Of a stretch of DNA of 64,000 bases, positions 38,447 through 51,432 are shown one piece after another (position 1 is the first letter of the stretch; every line of letters begins with the position of its first letter). The translations under genes were made by a program, and so were the position numbers. This DNA comes from Fomitopsis serialis. Taxonomy: Eukaryota > Basidiomycota > Agaricomycetes > Polyporales > Fomitopsidaceae. The stretch is taken from contig NW_025954976.1 of the NCBI RefSeq assembly GCF_022376445.1, forward strand, positions 434,001 through 498,000. The letters run 5' to 3'. The notes under the pieces were generated by a model. The model had not been told where the DNA came from and ran no database searches. It was given only the letters and a program-made list of their open reading frames with translations.

Positions 38447-41400
38447 CTATGCAGCGACGGTACAGTCCAAGAGCACGTATTGCCTGGCAGAAGGATCTGC
38501 CCCATCTCCCGGTGTGTAACTGCCAAGCACCATGAATAGCCAAGGACTCGAGGAAGGCGACTCTTGCATTCGTCGTTGTGCCACACCTTCGCGAACTTCA
38601 AGGAGGTCACCACACAGAGGTTCAAGGCGGCCTGCAAGCGCCCGTACGGCACTATCGTCGTAGTCCAAGTCTTCGGATCCAAGCCCTTCAAAATCGGACA
38701 CTGCAAGTGGTGCCTGTTGAGCTGACGTCCCCTCCAAAGACTCAAACTGACCTTGTCATCGCAGGAAAAGATCTGCAGCCGCTCTTCCTCGTCGTCCTGC
38801 ACCTCTAATGCGAAGTACCAGCAAGTGCGGACCGACGTTGTGTTGTCAGGATCCATGGCATCGTCGCAGATAGGGCAAACGCGCTGGCTGAAGGATATCC
38901 TAGCAAAGTCCTGAGCACATAGTAACGGCAAAATAAAACAAGAAGGCGTACTCGTCCTTGCACCGCGTGCATTTCCGCATTGTGAAGTTGGACACCTTTG
39001 GTGGGAAGAAGTCGACAATCCGCGCACGGACGTGGAATTTGTTTGGACAAATGGCGCTGGCCTTGACTGCCTTGACGCCAATGAGTTCCGCCACTACATT
39101 GTATGGGCTGGTTATATCGACTTGTGGTGCAGGTGGCCGTGACGGAGCTGCGGCCCCGTTTCCCTGGGGAGTCGATCTTCCGGGTTGCTGATCTGCTTTC
39201 TTCTTACGTCTGCCGCGGTCAAGGCCTCCTGTGACATTCTTTTTGATTCGAATTCCTCCTTTCGCCTGCATTGCATCAACGGGCCCATTCAATAGACTCC
39301 CCTTTTGATATCACGAATGGCTCACATAAGCAGCGCATTTAGCTCATGGTTGTTCGGGCTATTCGGCTGCAACTTGCTCAGCAATCTTTGGCTCCCTCCT
39401 AGCCGTCCGGTCAGCTTCTTTTCTGCGCCGTGGGCCTCAGGCGCAGATTGCGGATAGCTACAAAGTCTCCTGCTTCGAGTGCTTCGCTGTTTCTACCTGG
39501 TCATCATGCAAGGTAATCTTGACAACCCGGTCTTGGAGTTCTCTCGCTCGGGGCACAGTAGGTGCGACGGGAGCCAGGTCGTCCCGGCGCGTGTAGTCCG
39601 TGACATACAAATAGGTCATCTGGTCCTTCGGAGACATGAACAACACCTTGCATCGAATACTCGATGAGCGAGTGACACAAGAGTGGTCCCCAACGTACCT
39701 CCGCCGTGCAACGAAATGCTTATTCTCCTCTGCCTCTCCAAATAGCAGATGGGGAAATTCGTGCGCGCCGCCATTGGCCTCGACCTTGGCTTGCCACTCC
39801 GCCTTGCGCCTATACGCCCTCAATCATCTCGCCAAAATTTGCTTAAAGCATACGCTTGCTTACTGCAACAATGCGGCCAATCGAGGCTCGTCTTCAAGTG
39901 CGTCGTCGTCGAGCTTGCGCATCTTGTTAACCTGCGAGAACGTCGCCTCCAATTGCCCCCCGGTGCTCGTCTTCATGCGACAGTTGCCTATGAAGTAGTA
40001 CTCGCCCGCCTTCATATCGGGCCCTTTCCTCGCTGCTTCTTGGAACAGCTCCAGCTTGAGAACCTTGTCGGATAACATGGGCGGACACCAGTCCCGGTCT
40101 ATGGCGTCCATGACCGGGTTATGGGTGTAGTCGGTCACATAGAGACTGTAGACGCCGTTGTTGTTCTCGTGGCCATACAGTACCTATAGCAGACCGTCAA
40201 ATGGTATCTTGTGGACGATAGACATCCTACTTGCCTCCACTGTACAGTCGAAGTAGCCGTTAGGCTCACAATCGGGGGACGCTTCGCTGATGAGACGGTG
40301 CAGCCTGCCTGTCCGTACCGGCCTGATCTGCTGTACGACGCCCAGATCTTGCACCGGAGCTACGGAAGCCCACCACTCGCCGAGACTCGCGCAGTGCTGC
40401 AGCTCGGATGGCGTCGGTTGGAAGTTGTTGGTGTCGCCCTTCTTCCGTATGGACTCCCGTGCACGCGGGTCGACGATAGCCCATGTCCATGATCTGTACG
40501 AAGGAGCGGTGCCGCATTTCCGTCCGTAGTAGTCGCCCTGGTATGCACGTTATCCGTGCGGCCGCTTCGACGTTAGAGGCCGGCTCACCAGTACGCCCCG
40601 AATCAATATAATGTCTCCTCTTGCAGGCTCGGGTAGGCACACTGCTTTCTTGGAGAACAAGTTCACGGAGAAATCACTGAGCTCGTGTACAGAAGGATCC
40701 GTCAGACCTAACGCGGTCTTGAATTCTGTGGCATCATGAATATTCGCCACATCGTCCGTCATGCCAACTTTACTCACCGCCAGTGGACGTCTGTGAGATG
40801 AAGCCGGGTGTTGTCACGACTGCAGCGATGTTGTACGTTGCATTCTTTGTCTCGACCTTGGCAAGAGGTGTTAGGATGCCTGAGGATAAGGTGTCAGCCC
40901 CATGTCTGAACGAACAAACCATACACACTGCGTACATGTTCGCTGCGGAAATCTGCTCGATACAATGGCGAAGCGTCCACCGACTCTGTCTTCGGGCCAA
41001 CGCGAGAGGCACGGGTCTCTGGAAGCGGCTTGGACGGTGGCTCTGAAGGCCGGAGTTTGGGAGAACTGGGACCCGGGTCCGGAGGACCAGGTGCTGCCGG
41101 AGCATGATGAGGTTGAGGTGCCACAGACACAACCCGAGAATCAATAGGGGGCTTCGGGGATGTCGAAGCGCTGATTGGCCTTCCGCTCTCATTCGATGCA
41201 CTTGGGCGGGCGTCGGGGATGACTTCTGGCTTGTCGCTGGGCTCTACTTGCGCTCTTTGACCAGTATTGGTCTGCGCGGGAACATTCGCTGATTCACCAT
41301 GACTGTGGCGCGTAGTTGGTGACAATGGCGGTGCTTCAGGCTGTTGTGCTTGGTGCCGTTCGCCTGCAGACGCACGCAATAGCAGCTTCCTCTGTTTGCG

Positions 41401-42514
41401 CAATCGGGCCTTCTCGCTCTTCTTGCTGCGGGGACCGTTGTTATCTTGCCGTGATTGGTTCTCCGCAGGTCGCGACGGAACCTGAGGAGGACCTTGCTCA
41501 ATCACCTTGGGGGCTACTTCTTCAAGCAGAGGGGTATTTCTGATAAGAGAAGCCTGGGTTGCACGGGCCTGGTGGCTTTCGTTATTGAAAGCGTCGTCTG
41601 CGGGCACCTCGGAAACGACAACAGCAGGACTGGGAGAAGTCGGTTTGTTCGGTTTGCCGTCCGGATCGCGGATCGGGCCGTCAGGATTCGCCTCGGTGTC
41701 TGGTCGTACTTGTGTAAGAATGGAAGTGGATCTCCTGGTAGCTGCAAGCTGTACCGAAGGCGAGAATCCACTGGTGGAAGCAGCCAACCTCAAAGGCATA
41801 ATGTCGTGAGACGGCGCGACGGAGTCGCGGTTCGTTGCCCCTCCTGAAGCGGGAACATCGACGTCCGTGGTATCGATCGTGTGTACAGTTTTGGATACCG
41901 GTCTTTGTGGCCGTGATGGAGTCCCATACCAGTCGTCGGTGTTGACCAGCCCAGGCGACGATTGTTCAGCGTCCTCATCGACTTCCGTGGCATATGGAAG
42001 AGATTTCAATTTTTCAGCTTTAGGTCAGCATCAATATGGAAATGTGCTTACGTCTCCATGTATCGACGACCTCGCCATCGCGTATATTGTTTCGCGTCTT
42101 GGTGAACATCAACGACGCGCCTTGTTCGTAAAGGAGAGATAGAGCGACATTTTCCTCCGTTTCAGTCACAACAGCTCCTTTTGTACTAAGCTTCAACTCC
42201 TCTCTGAAGTTGCATGCAAGCACTTTGATGTGTCGAGCACACTTGCCGGTGAAGGTGACGCCAACGCTCAGCCCTGTGGAGGTCTTCAGGACGAACCTCA
42301 TTTTACCATTTCCGGGAGGCCACTTCATGTGCACAGTGCCTGAAATGTAACGGTCAGAGCGCAGTCCATCACGGAGAATCTCTTCGGTGTTGTATTCATG
42401 GTTTGGGTCGGAGAACGTGGCTTCGCCAGTGGGGACGCCGCCGCGTCCCCCCGGGCCACGATCACACCTGCGCTTTGCAGGCGAAGAGGAGCGAGCATCC
42501 GGAGAGCGCTTCAT
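38447..42514 (-). CDS. POT1: POT1-like telomere single-strand-binding protein with large N-terminal extension
   Basis: Shelterin subunit that caps the telomeric G-strand. ATG at 42514. Residues 1 to about 155 form a separate folded-looking region (RYISGTVHMKWPPGNGKMRF, KTSTGLSVGVTFTGKCARHI, VVTETEENVALSLLYEQGAS). A roughly 370-residue Pro/Ser/Arg-rich disordered linker follows (about 40900-42010). The canonical POT1 begins at SILTPLAKVETKNATYNIAA, VVTTPGFISQTST, EFKTALGLTDPSVHELSDFS and PEPARGDIILIRGVL (first OB fold). Next come YGRKCGTAPSYRSWTWAIVD, then the second OB (VYSLYVTDYTHNP, CPPMLSDKVLKLELFQEAAR, AGEYYFIGNCRMK), a third block (MTYLYVTDYTRRDDLAPVAP) and a Cys-containing C-terminal region (KCTRCKDE, VCPICDDAM). 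Introns link the extension to OB1 in frame (phase 1 at about 40930). Predicted length is about 1,100 residues, roughly twice yeast or human POT1. Confidence 0.87.
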
Positions 42515-42579
42515 GCAGAGTCCAAGTAATCCTGGACAAGTTGGCAGCCGACAGTTGGTGCGAACTAGAACACAGCGGC

Positions 42580-42593
42580 GACTGGACGCGTCG
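42580..42593. promoter_or_regulatory. ACGCGT-containing element in the POT1/TAP42 divergent promoter
   Basis: GACTGGACGCGTCG, the same 14 bases as found 71 bp upstream of MCM7 at 31984-31997. It lies 66 bp from the POT1 ATG and about 130 bp from the TAP42 ATG. Further ACGCG-type cores follow downstream (about 42607-42640). The core ACGCGT fits an MBF-type cell-cycle box. Confidence 0.5.
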
Positions 42594-42725
42594 AGGGTGA
42601 CTGCTAGACGCCGGTAGACGCGAAGGAAGTAGCGCGACGCGGTGCACGTGACTTACCGGCCCTAGATTGCGATCTCACGCGACGCCAGGGAAGCGGACCA
42701 TCCAGCTTCTTGGCCACCTACCACC

Positions 42726-44170
42726 ATGTCTGACCTCCCGCTTTCAGCTCTCTTCCACCACGCAGCCAATGCGGTTGCGAAGGCGAACAACCTGCCTACC
42801 ATTCAGAACGAGACTCAGGTGAGTACACATGCGGCAGCACTCTCCATGGACTCACCCACGCCAGGCTGCAGGAACTCGTCCACTCTGCTGTCACAGACTT
42901 ACAAACCCTCCAATCGCGCATCGCTGCGCTTTCGCTCTTTAGTGAGAATGAAATGTTAGAGGATGTAGCGACCAAGGATCTGGTATATCTTCTCGTGCCA
43001 TACGTACTGGCGGAGGTCGAAGGTCGTGTGAGGACTGTTGATCCGGTGGAGAGGTTAGAGCGTGCCAGACGCTCGCAGGTGCGTCGGTGTTTGCTTCAAG
43101 TCTGAAACGAGACTCATGCTCTTGATAGCGATTGTACCGTGTCTTCCTCGCAAGTCTCGAAACATATGGCATCGTGCCTGAAGCAGAGAAGGCTCTGTAT
43201 GCCCAGTCTGTCTCATCAATCACAGATGCGCAAAAACGGAGGGAGTTGAAGATCAATCAATACCAGAAGGAGAAGGAAATCAAGACGAGAATACAGGTGT
43301 GTCTTGCATCAACTTGCACTGTCTTCTGCTGACCCCGCATGTAGGAAGTACGGAAACATCGTAATCATGGAACGCCTGTCAGCGATCCTTCGTCAGACTT
43401 CGATCTCATCGTGTCTCTACTTCCTGACCCATCCATCAAGTCTGGCTTGCTTGACGACGACGACGACGAAGACGATGCTGACACCGAGGATATCCTTCGA
43501 GAAACAATCCTTCTCCTCCTGCGCCTTACATACGGTCAAGCGCATGCCCAGTTGCAGAGCTTGGAGCAGGAAATACAACTGCTCCGTAATGCCCCATCCC
43601 GCCCTCCAGAAGCTTTTGAAGATCCTCGTCGTGCGAAGGATCGCGAGATTGTCGATATGTGGAGACTAGATGCACCCCTACCGCAAGGTGGACCTGATGG
43701 CAAGGGCCCACTGACGGATTCTAGTGGGAGGGTGAGATACTGCTCTTACTGCGCGTGCCAATACATGCTGATGACAACCGTCAAGCCTCTACGACCATTT
43801 ACAATTCTGCCATCTACAACCAACCGCGAGCAACTTCGTCAGCAGGTCTTCGGTCCAGATCATCGCCTCCCCACTATGACTGTCGACGAATACCTTGAAA
43901 TCGAGCAGCAACGCGGAAACATCATTTCTGGCGGAGGGTGGGTGCACTTACGAATTGCCCGCCAGTTTGCGATCAGACTAACGTCCTCGTTGTAGGCCTG
44001 CATCTGAGGCTCGTCTTACGACTAAAGAACAACTCGCCCTTGATTCCGAACGGGACGGCACGTTGTTCGCAGAAGAGAAGGTGGAGGAGAAACGTCAGCA
44101 GGATGAGAAATGGGCCCAGTATACAGATACTCATCCCAAGGGCGCGGGCAACACCCTGAACAGAGGATGA
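42726..44170 (+). CDS. TAP42: Tap42/IGBP1 (alpha4) phosphatase-associated protein
   Basis: Binds PP2A-family catalytic subunits and links them to TOR nutrient signalling in the cytosol. ATG at 42726: MSDLPLSALFHHAANAVAKA. After the first intron: ELVHSAVTDLQTLQSRIAAL, LFSENEMLEDVATKDLVYLL, VPYVLAEVEGRVRTVDP. Then LYRVFLASLETYGIVPEAEK (the conserved helical core), SSITDAQKRRELKINQYQKE, an acidic run (LLDDDDDEDDADTEDILRET), LLLRLTYGQAHAQLQSLEQE, KDREIVDMWRLDAPLPQGGP and RPFTILPSTTNREQLRQQVF with FGPDHRLPTMTVDEYLEIEQ. The tail EEKRQQDEKWAQYTDTHPKG then AGNTLNRG is the family ending. Five or more short introns. All family blocks are present in order. Confidence 0.94.
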
Positions 44171-44271
44171 GCAACTCTGAGGAACAATTTTAACGCAGCC
44201 GGATGGATGTAGATCTATTGTACCAGTACACTAACGTCAATCAAGTGTCAATTGTCCTCGAAGCGGTTGTT

Positions 44272-44302
44272 TTCGTTACTTATGGACTTCGTTACTTATG
44301 GA
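44272..44302. repeat. two-copy 16-bp tandem repeat
   Basis: TTCGTTACTTATGGAC is followed directly by TTCGTTACTTATGGA. It lies in the 290-bp convergent spacer between the TAP42 stop and the YPT6 stop. It is probably a recent slippage duplication in a 3' region. Confidence 0.8.
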
Positions 44303-44462
44303 AAGCGCGTTGAGTCTCCGATTTGCCCGATTATATCCATGGGCTCGCGGACACATCTCCGGAATGAAGAGGAATGTAATAGATATCAATGCACACTACT
44401 TACAGTGCAACATAGCCAAGAACATCCAGCAGTTCAGTGTGATACAAGGCGTGTATGACCAA

Positions 44463-45387
<925 letters not shown>

Positions 45388-45634
45388 AGTGTAAGTTGTC
45401 TATCGGGGCTCGTTGTTTAGGCAATTATGGGGTGTAGAAGAAGCAACCGTAGCAGACAAGAAGTTCGCTCGCTGCCTCTGACGGTGAGCAGAATAGCAGT
45501 GGTCGGGAGGTCGCAGGCGGGAATGACTGCCGCGAGGAACACGATCGGCGGGGTAAATGGAAGCACGTGATAGGCGTGCGGTTTCAATTTCCCGGAGGAC
45601 TTGACCGATTGAATGGTCCGGCTCGCACACGACG

Positions 45635-48039
45635 ATGGCTGACTCGAGTCTGACCACCATCGCTCCCTGTCCGCGCGTAGACGTGAACATGATGAAGCTC
45701 ACGGAGAAGATCGCGAGATATGACAAGGATCGCCCCTGGTTCAGCTTTGAGTTCTTTCCGCCCAAGACAGATCAGGTCCGTGTACCGCGACGTTCGCCAG
45801 ACTCGCTCCTGATGCGGTAGACGACAGGGATTTGAGAATCTGCTGTCTCGTATAGCTCGCCTGGTCACCCTTGCCCCCTGGCATTGAGCATAACATGGGG
45901 TGCTGGTGGAAATACAAAAGAGAGGAGTCTCGAGCTTGCAGGGATAACTCAATCAGACCATGGTGTCGACACTGTTCTCCATCTGACATGTACCAACATG
46001 AAGCAGGGCTTGATTGAAGATGCATTGCGCGTACGTTCGCGTCTCTATCACAATGATCGACATGACGCCGAGGTGTCTTTTCAGGACGCAAAGGCACGTG
46101 GGATCGAGACAGTTCTAGCTCTGCGAGGAGGTACGGAGAATGACTAAGTGAGATTGCTCAAGATTGATGTGTTCGTAGATCCTCCCCGTGGTCAAGAACA
46201 CTGGATACCTACGGACCCACGCTTCACGCATGCCGTAGACCTTGTTCGTTTCATCAAGTCCACGCCGGAATTTGCGTCCGATTTCTGCGTCGGCGTGGCA
46301 GGTCTCTTATGCTCTCGCACTGTATTGGAGCAATGCTGACAGGCTGTCTATGCAGCTTATCCGGACGGACATCCCGATAAGGAGACCAGCGAGGAAGGAG
46401 AGCTAGACTTCCTGAAGCAGAAGATCGACGCTGGCGGTGATTTCATTATCACACAAATGTTCTACGACGTCGATGGCTTTTTATCCTGGGTCAAGAAAGT
46501 GCGGGCGAAAGGTAGATAACTCGGTTATCTTCGACGTGACAATGCTTAATTAGTCTAAAGGTATCACAGCACCTATCATCCCGGGCATCATGCCCATTCA
46601 AACGTATGCATCCTTTCTGCGCATGACCAAATTATGTGGGGCGCGGGTACCTCCGGAGCTCATGGCTGATCTTGTTTCAATACGAGTACGTTAATCAGTT
46701 GAGTGAATTGGCAGTCATTGACTCTGCGGCGCGCGGTAGAACGACGACCAGAAAGTCAAAGATTATGGCGTTGACCTCGCTGTCAAGATGATTCGACAGA
46801 TAACCGCCAGCGGTGACATCCGTGGATTGCTCTTCTGCACGCTCAATCTGGAGAAGAGCGTTGTTCGCATCCTGGAGCATCTCCGCTGGGTTGGTGGAAG
46901 TTCGAAACCTGCAAATTACCTCATTGCGGTACACCGATATGTTCTCCCGCATTCATGTCAGTAGACCTAACAATTGTGCCAGGATACGCTGGTGGGACCG
47001 GATGAACGTTCTATTACTCCTCATCACGCAGCAGATTCTGCAGCAGTCTCCCTCGCTGTGGCAGGCCCACAGCCTGAGGGCGAGGCTGGCAAGGGCGAAC
47101 TGAACAATGCCGTCAGCTGGGACGACTTCCCAAATGGTCGTTTCGGAGACTACAAGAGTCCCGCCTACGGTGAGACTGATCTCTGGGGAAGCTCGTTCCT
47201 ATCTGTGCGTGTCTTTTCCTTGACGGTGCTTGTTCAGTCGGGTTAAATCTCCTCGTCAGCGCAACCAAGCACTCGAGCAGTGGGGTAATCCTCGAACGCT
47301 TGAGGACCTCACGACCATGTTTCTCCACCACCTCCATTCCAAGATTGCTACGACACCATTTTCTTCTACCCCCCTCTCTCCCGAGTCCCTCATGATCATT
47401 GAACATCTCGAACGGCTGACAAGGCATGGTTGGTGGACCGTTGGCTCGCAGCCTGCGATCAACGGCGCGAGCTCGGCGGATGAGGTAGTGGGCTGGGGCC
47501 CGCGAGGTGGATATGTGTATCAAAAGTGCTTCGTAGAATGCTTTGTCGAGCAGAAGGATCTTGAGAGGATTGAGCGCAAGGTCAGAGAGAAGGGTGAAGG
47601 GTGGGTTGGTTACTACGCGGGGAACGTTACGGTACGAGATATCTACTTCTTGGGTAGGGGGCGCTCGACCTCATAGCTTTTGCCAGGGTGAACTGCACAC
47701 TACGGTGTCACAAGAAGGCAGGAATGCCGTTACATGGGGTATCTTCCCCGGGAAAGAGGTCGCTCAAACGACAATAATCGAGGAAGAATCGTTCCTCTCC
47801 TGGAAGGTAAGGTTGTCTCACATCTACGGTAGTACTTCTCATCAACGGGTGGGATCATCCAGGACGAGACCTTCGCCATCTGGGAAGAATGGGCGTCGTT
47901 TTTTCCTCCGGACTCCGACGAACGCAAGCTCTTGGACAGTGTGCGGAATGAGCGGTGGTTATTGACACTCATTCATCACGATTATTCGGATCCCTCTGCT
48001 CTGTGGTCATTCCTGTTCAAAGATGATCCTGTCTTCTAG
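45635..48039 (+). CDS. methylenetetrahydrofolate reductase
   Basis: Reduces 5,10-methylene-THF to 5-methyl-THF with FAD, supplying methyl groups for methionine. Two yeast-like paralogues exist (Met12, Met13); I cannot say which this is. Start 45635: [31 protein letters not shown] (catalytic Glu of FEFFPPK). After an intron, [17 protein letters not shown] should continue as [20 protein letters not shown], but a C run at 45874-45878 is one base short and breaks the frame. Then [35 protein letters not shown] (across an intron), [75 protein letters not shown]. The regulatory SAM-binding half follows: [83 protein letters not shown]. It ends [22 protein letters not shown] at 48037-48039. Confidence 0.93.
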
Positions 48040-48385
48040 TCTGTAATACCAATGTGATTCTGACGGGCGACGCCATTCATACCTGACTATTGTACCACCT
48101 GTCGTAAAATGTCACAAGAGCATCAGGAGGCGAGTTACTAGTCTCCCGTAGGCAGAGTCTAAACGCGACCTCAGAGAGTGGGACTTTGGGAGGACGGTCG
48201 CATAGCGAGTTACAGGCTGAGCGCTGAGCGGTGCGAAACGGGCGCTTGAGGACTCGTTTCCTCGATCCTCTGGATACTAGCATCGCGAGATAGGTAGTAC
48301 AACTACATGATAGAACAGCATATTTGGACAGCTAGATAGCAAGTGTACACAACATACGATTAAATACAGCGGAAGTAGCGCTGCA
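48040..48385. other. convergent 3' spacer between MTHFR and GID5
   Basis: About 345 bp between two stop codons. AT-richer near 48300-48400, as expected for 3' ends and polyadenylation. Nothing else recognised. Confidence 0.6.
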
Positions 48386-51279
48386 TTATATATACATCTC
48401 CGCGCCGTGCTCAAGCCAATGCAAAGCCTCGCGCGCCTTCTCCCTCACTTCGTCTTCCATAGAAAGGTTCAGCCCCGCTGAATACCTTACTATTGGACTC
48501 ATACTCATCGCACTACCAGCATAGTCGCCGATATGCCGTAAGGTAGAATCGATGCCGACATCATGCAACGCCTTATGGCTGCGTGGGTTCGCCTTGACGA
48601 GCTCGAGGATGCAGCCGACGGCAGGACGCCGAACCTCCACCTTACTGTCCGTGAGGCACTGCTTCAATGCCTCTAGAAGCCGCACGTTGGAAAGGATATT
48701 GTCTTGTCGCGTTGGACTGTTGGCTATGTTAGCTAGTACGCAGATAGCCTAGTAAAGTCAGTATCAATTAGTCAGGTAATACAACTGTTGAGGATTCCTT
48801 CACGTACTTGGTGCAATACATCATCATTTTCCGACTGCATGCCCATCGCTACAAGTCCCAACACGTCACAGCCTAACTCATGGAAGAGTAGTTCGACATC
48901 ATCGGTGTTATCCGCTATGTGGCGTGCGACATGGAAGGCCTGCTCCTGAATCGTAGGATCCGGATCCATAAGCAAGCTGCGCAGGACAAAAGTTAGCATT
49001 TTTCGAGTATATAATTGCAGGAATAGACGGACATCGCGAAATTATGCCACCCGATGGCATCCATGACTCTGCGTTTCACATCCGAAGAAGCATGGTATAG
49101 TAGGTTCTTGACGGCCCACAACGCGTTCAAACGGAGGTTCGAGTCGCCTGAGTGAAATAGCTGCACAAGCCTTGGAAGCAGACCTTGGTCTATCAATACC
49201 TACAGTGACCGCTTGTCAATCTGACGTATATTATTAACAGATCCGGTACCCACGTTGCGCAACGGCGAACATTCATTGACAAGGTTGCACACGACAGAAG
49301 ATGCGGCGAATGTGACTTGACGATCTTCATCTTGCTTCTGGAACAGTCTGTACGCCGCCATGCCCACCCCACTATCAACGATGTTCGTGCGCAGGACAGC
49401 GACTGATCGGCTGATCGAGCGCACGCACTGGCACGCGGCGTAACGAACTCCAAGGTGGGGATGCGAAAGCGATACCTGTATTGCTGGTACTAATCCAAGT
49501 CCATCCGTCACCTGGCAACGGATTTTATCGTGGAAGAGCGAGATCGCGGCAACAGCCATGAAAGCAGCCTTGAGTGAATGCTGTGAGGAGGCGGACAAAG
49601 CTTTTGCATGGAAGATCGTACCTCTCGGAGACAGGATATGCTCTCGAGCTCGTCTTCTTGCCATTCCGGGCTCTGATCCGTGGGTGTTATGTCCTTGATG
49701 AGCTTTGCGAGCTTGTCAAGGGCTCCACGCTGCTCAGCAATGTCACAGAGTTCCTTCTTGTCTCGTACGAGTCTGTCTACAAAGCCGGTGTAAGCGAGAT
49801 CTCGACCACTCTGTCAAACTGTTCCACTTACATAACGTGAAGCACGCTTTCGTCCTCGTGTGCGGCGACTCGGATTCGGACTCGATGCAGTGGTTGACTG
49901 CATACATCACGGTCAACACGGGCGAGTCGTCCACGGCCAATGCATAATTCCCGAATCCTGCCCGTATGATCTGCGTAGCGCTGTAGATGAACGTCAGGTA
50001 CTAGCGTGACGCTACGTGAAGCCATGGACTTCTTACCAATGACAAGCAGACAGACGCACTTCTGTGACACGCGACCGACAGAAGGAAAGTATGAGTGTCA
50101 ATGTTGCTGAAATCACCGCCGCAGTCAGTGAGTGAATTCGAAGCCTTTGCAAAGATGCATTACCTTCTCGGTCAGGCGATGCTTTCGCCAACCCTGCCGC
50201 AACTGTAGGATTGTCTCGCGCTAAACACGCGACAGCTCCAAGAACAGCTTCTTGCACCTTGGATCGCGGTACTATCAGCGATGATCACCCGGTGCAGACG
50301 GCTGAGCAATACCTTGCTGTCCTTCCTCTGCAACAGAGCTGTCAGCTGGCGCGTCACCCAGCCTCCTTGTCTGCTCGGTGACTTCGTGGCGTCCAGCTTC
50401 TCCCATCCCCGTTTCCCTTTGACCTCTTTCAAACGCTCGACAGGCGGTAGCCAGTCGGCAACAGCAGCCTGGTGCTCCTCATTCCGGACGGCGGATCCTA
50501 GTAGCTGGGCGATAGGTGTGCTGGTCTGTAGCGAGGGCTCTGTGAGGAGGGGCAAGTAAATGTCTAGGATATCAACCTGATATCAACAGTCAGCACTATT
50601 CAATTCAAAACGATGTGGCGCTGCTGACGAACGCCGAGGTGGCCCGGGAGGTGATGTAAACAGCGTCTCCTCTGCTCACCCGTTGTCCAGACAGCCGAGA
50701 GTGGGAGCACTCACCTGAAATAGGTAGTCAAGAGCCATCCTGGCTTCGTTCCGTACATCAACCGGAGCATCATTGCGTAGCCCCCATTGCGAAGGGCCTA
50801 CAGCATCTGCGATTGCCACCGCAAGAGCTCGCAGTGCACGCGCGAATGCGGCTTTGAGTCTCGGAGGTTCGGTAGGCTGGAAAACCGAGATGGCGTACAG
50901 GAAAGCTTGGTGTGCGTTGAACCTCAAGAGAGTGCGCAGGGCATCCGAGGATCCTGTGAACACTATCATTAGTCGACCTCGACCTCACAAACTTCGGACG
51001 ATACGCACCGTAAGACAGGGAGGCGATAACATGCGCTGCCTCTATGCGTACTTCATCGTGCGCAGCCAGAGCCTGGGGGTCCCCCGTGAAGAGTGGGTTG
51101 CCGACGCAGTCTACAAGTCTGGCATGCCATCAATTTGTTTGGATGGCCCACAATAGCTCGGTTACTTACGCAGCTATGAACGTATCATCGTGTGCCAAGG
51201 CAAGTTTGGCCGTTGGGTTGCCAATGACTGAGTTCTTTGCGCGCTTCAGCAGGGCAAGATTTACGGCGTGGACAGTCAT
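48386..51279 (-). CDS. GID5: armadillo-repeat protein Gid5/Vid28/ARMC8
   Basis: Scaffold subunit of the GID/CTLH ubiquitin ligase, which removes gluconeogenic enzymes on return to glucose in yeast. The start at 51279 (MTVHAVNLALLKRAKNSVIG, NPTAKLALAHDD) aligns with the ARMC8 opening helix pair. Armadillo-type helices follow: EARMALDYLFQ, SSDALRTLLRFNAHQAFLYA, PPRLKAAFARALRALAVAIA, GGWVTRQLTALLQRKDSKVQ, EAVLGAVACLARDNPTVAAG, HLGVRYAACQCVRSISRSVA and VLRTNIVDSGVGMAAYRLFQ (the most conserved ARMC8 block), VTFAASSVVCNLVNECSPLR, NLRLNALWAVKNLLYHASSD, PTIQEQAFHVARHIADNTDD, EVRRPAVGCILELVKANPRS. It ends EVREKAREALHWLEHGAEMY. Many short introns, so exact borders are approximate. Divergent from the Ecm15-like gene. 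Confidence 0.85.
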
Positions 51280-51432
51280 GATGAACGGTTGCTATATGGG
51301 AGGCGAATGTTCATTGCAGATGTATGTACACAGTACTCGGGCTAGAACAGCCGCTTGGACTGTGGATAGTGGACGCTCAGGAGGTTCAGCCACTCGTTGA
51401 GCGCGATCGAGCGGGCCGACGCGTGAGATGAG

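Noticed and set aside
38447..42514. POT1 N-terminal region as a separate gene ending at 40894
   Set aside because: A phase-matched intron joins it in frame to OB1 and there is no room for a promoter between; remains to be tested with transcripts.
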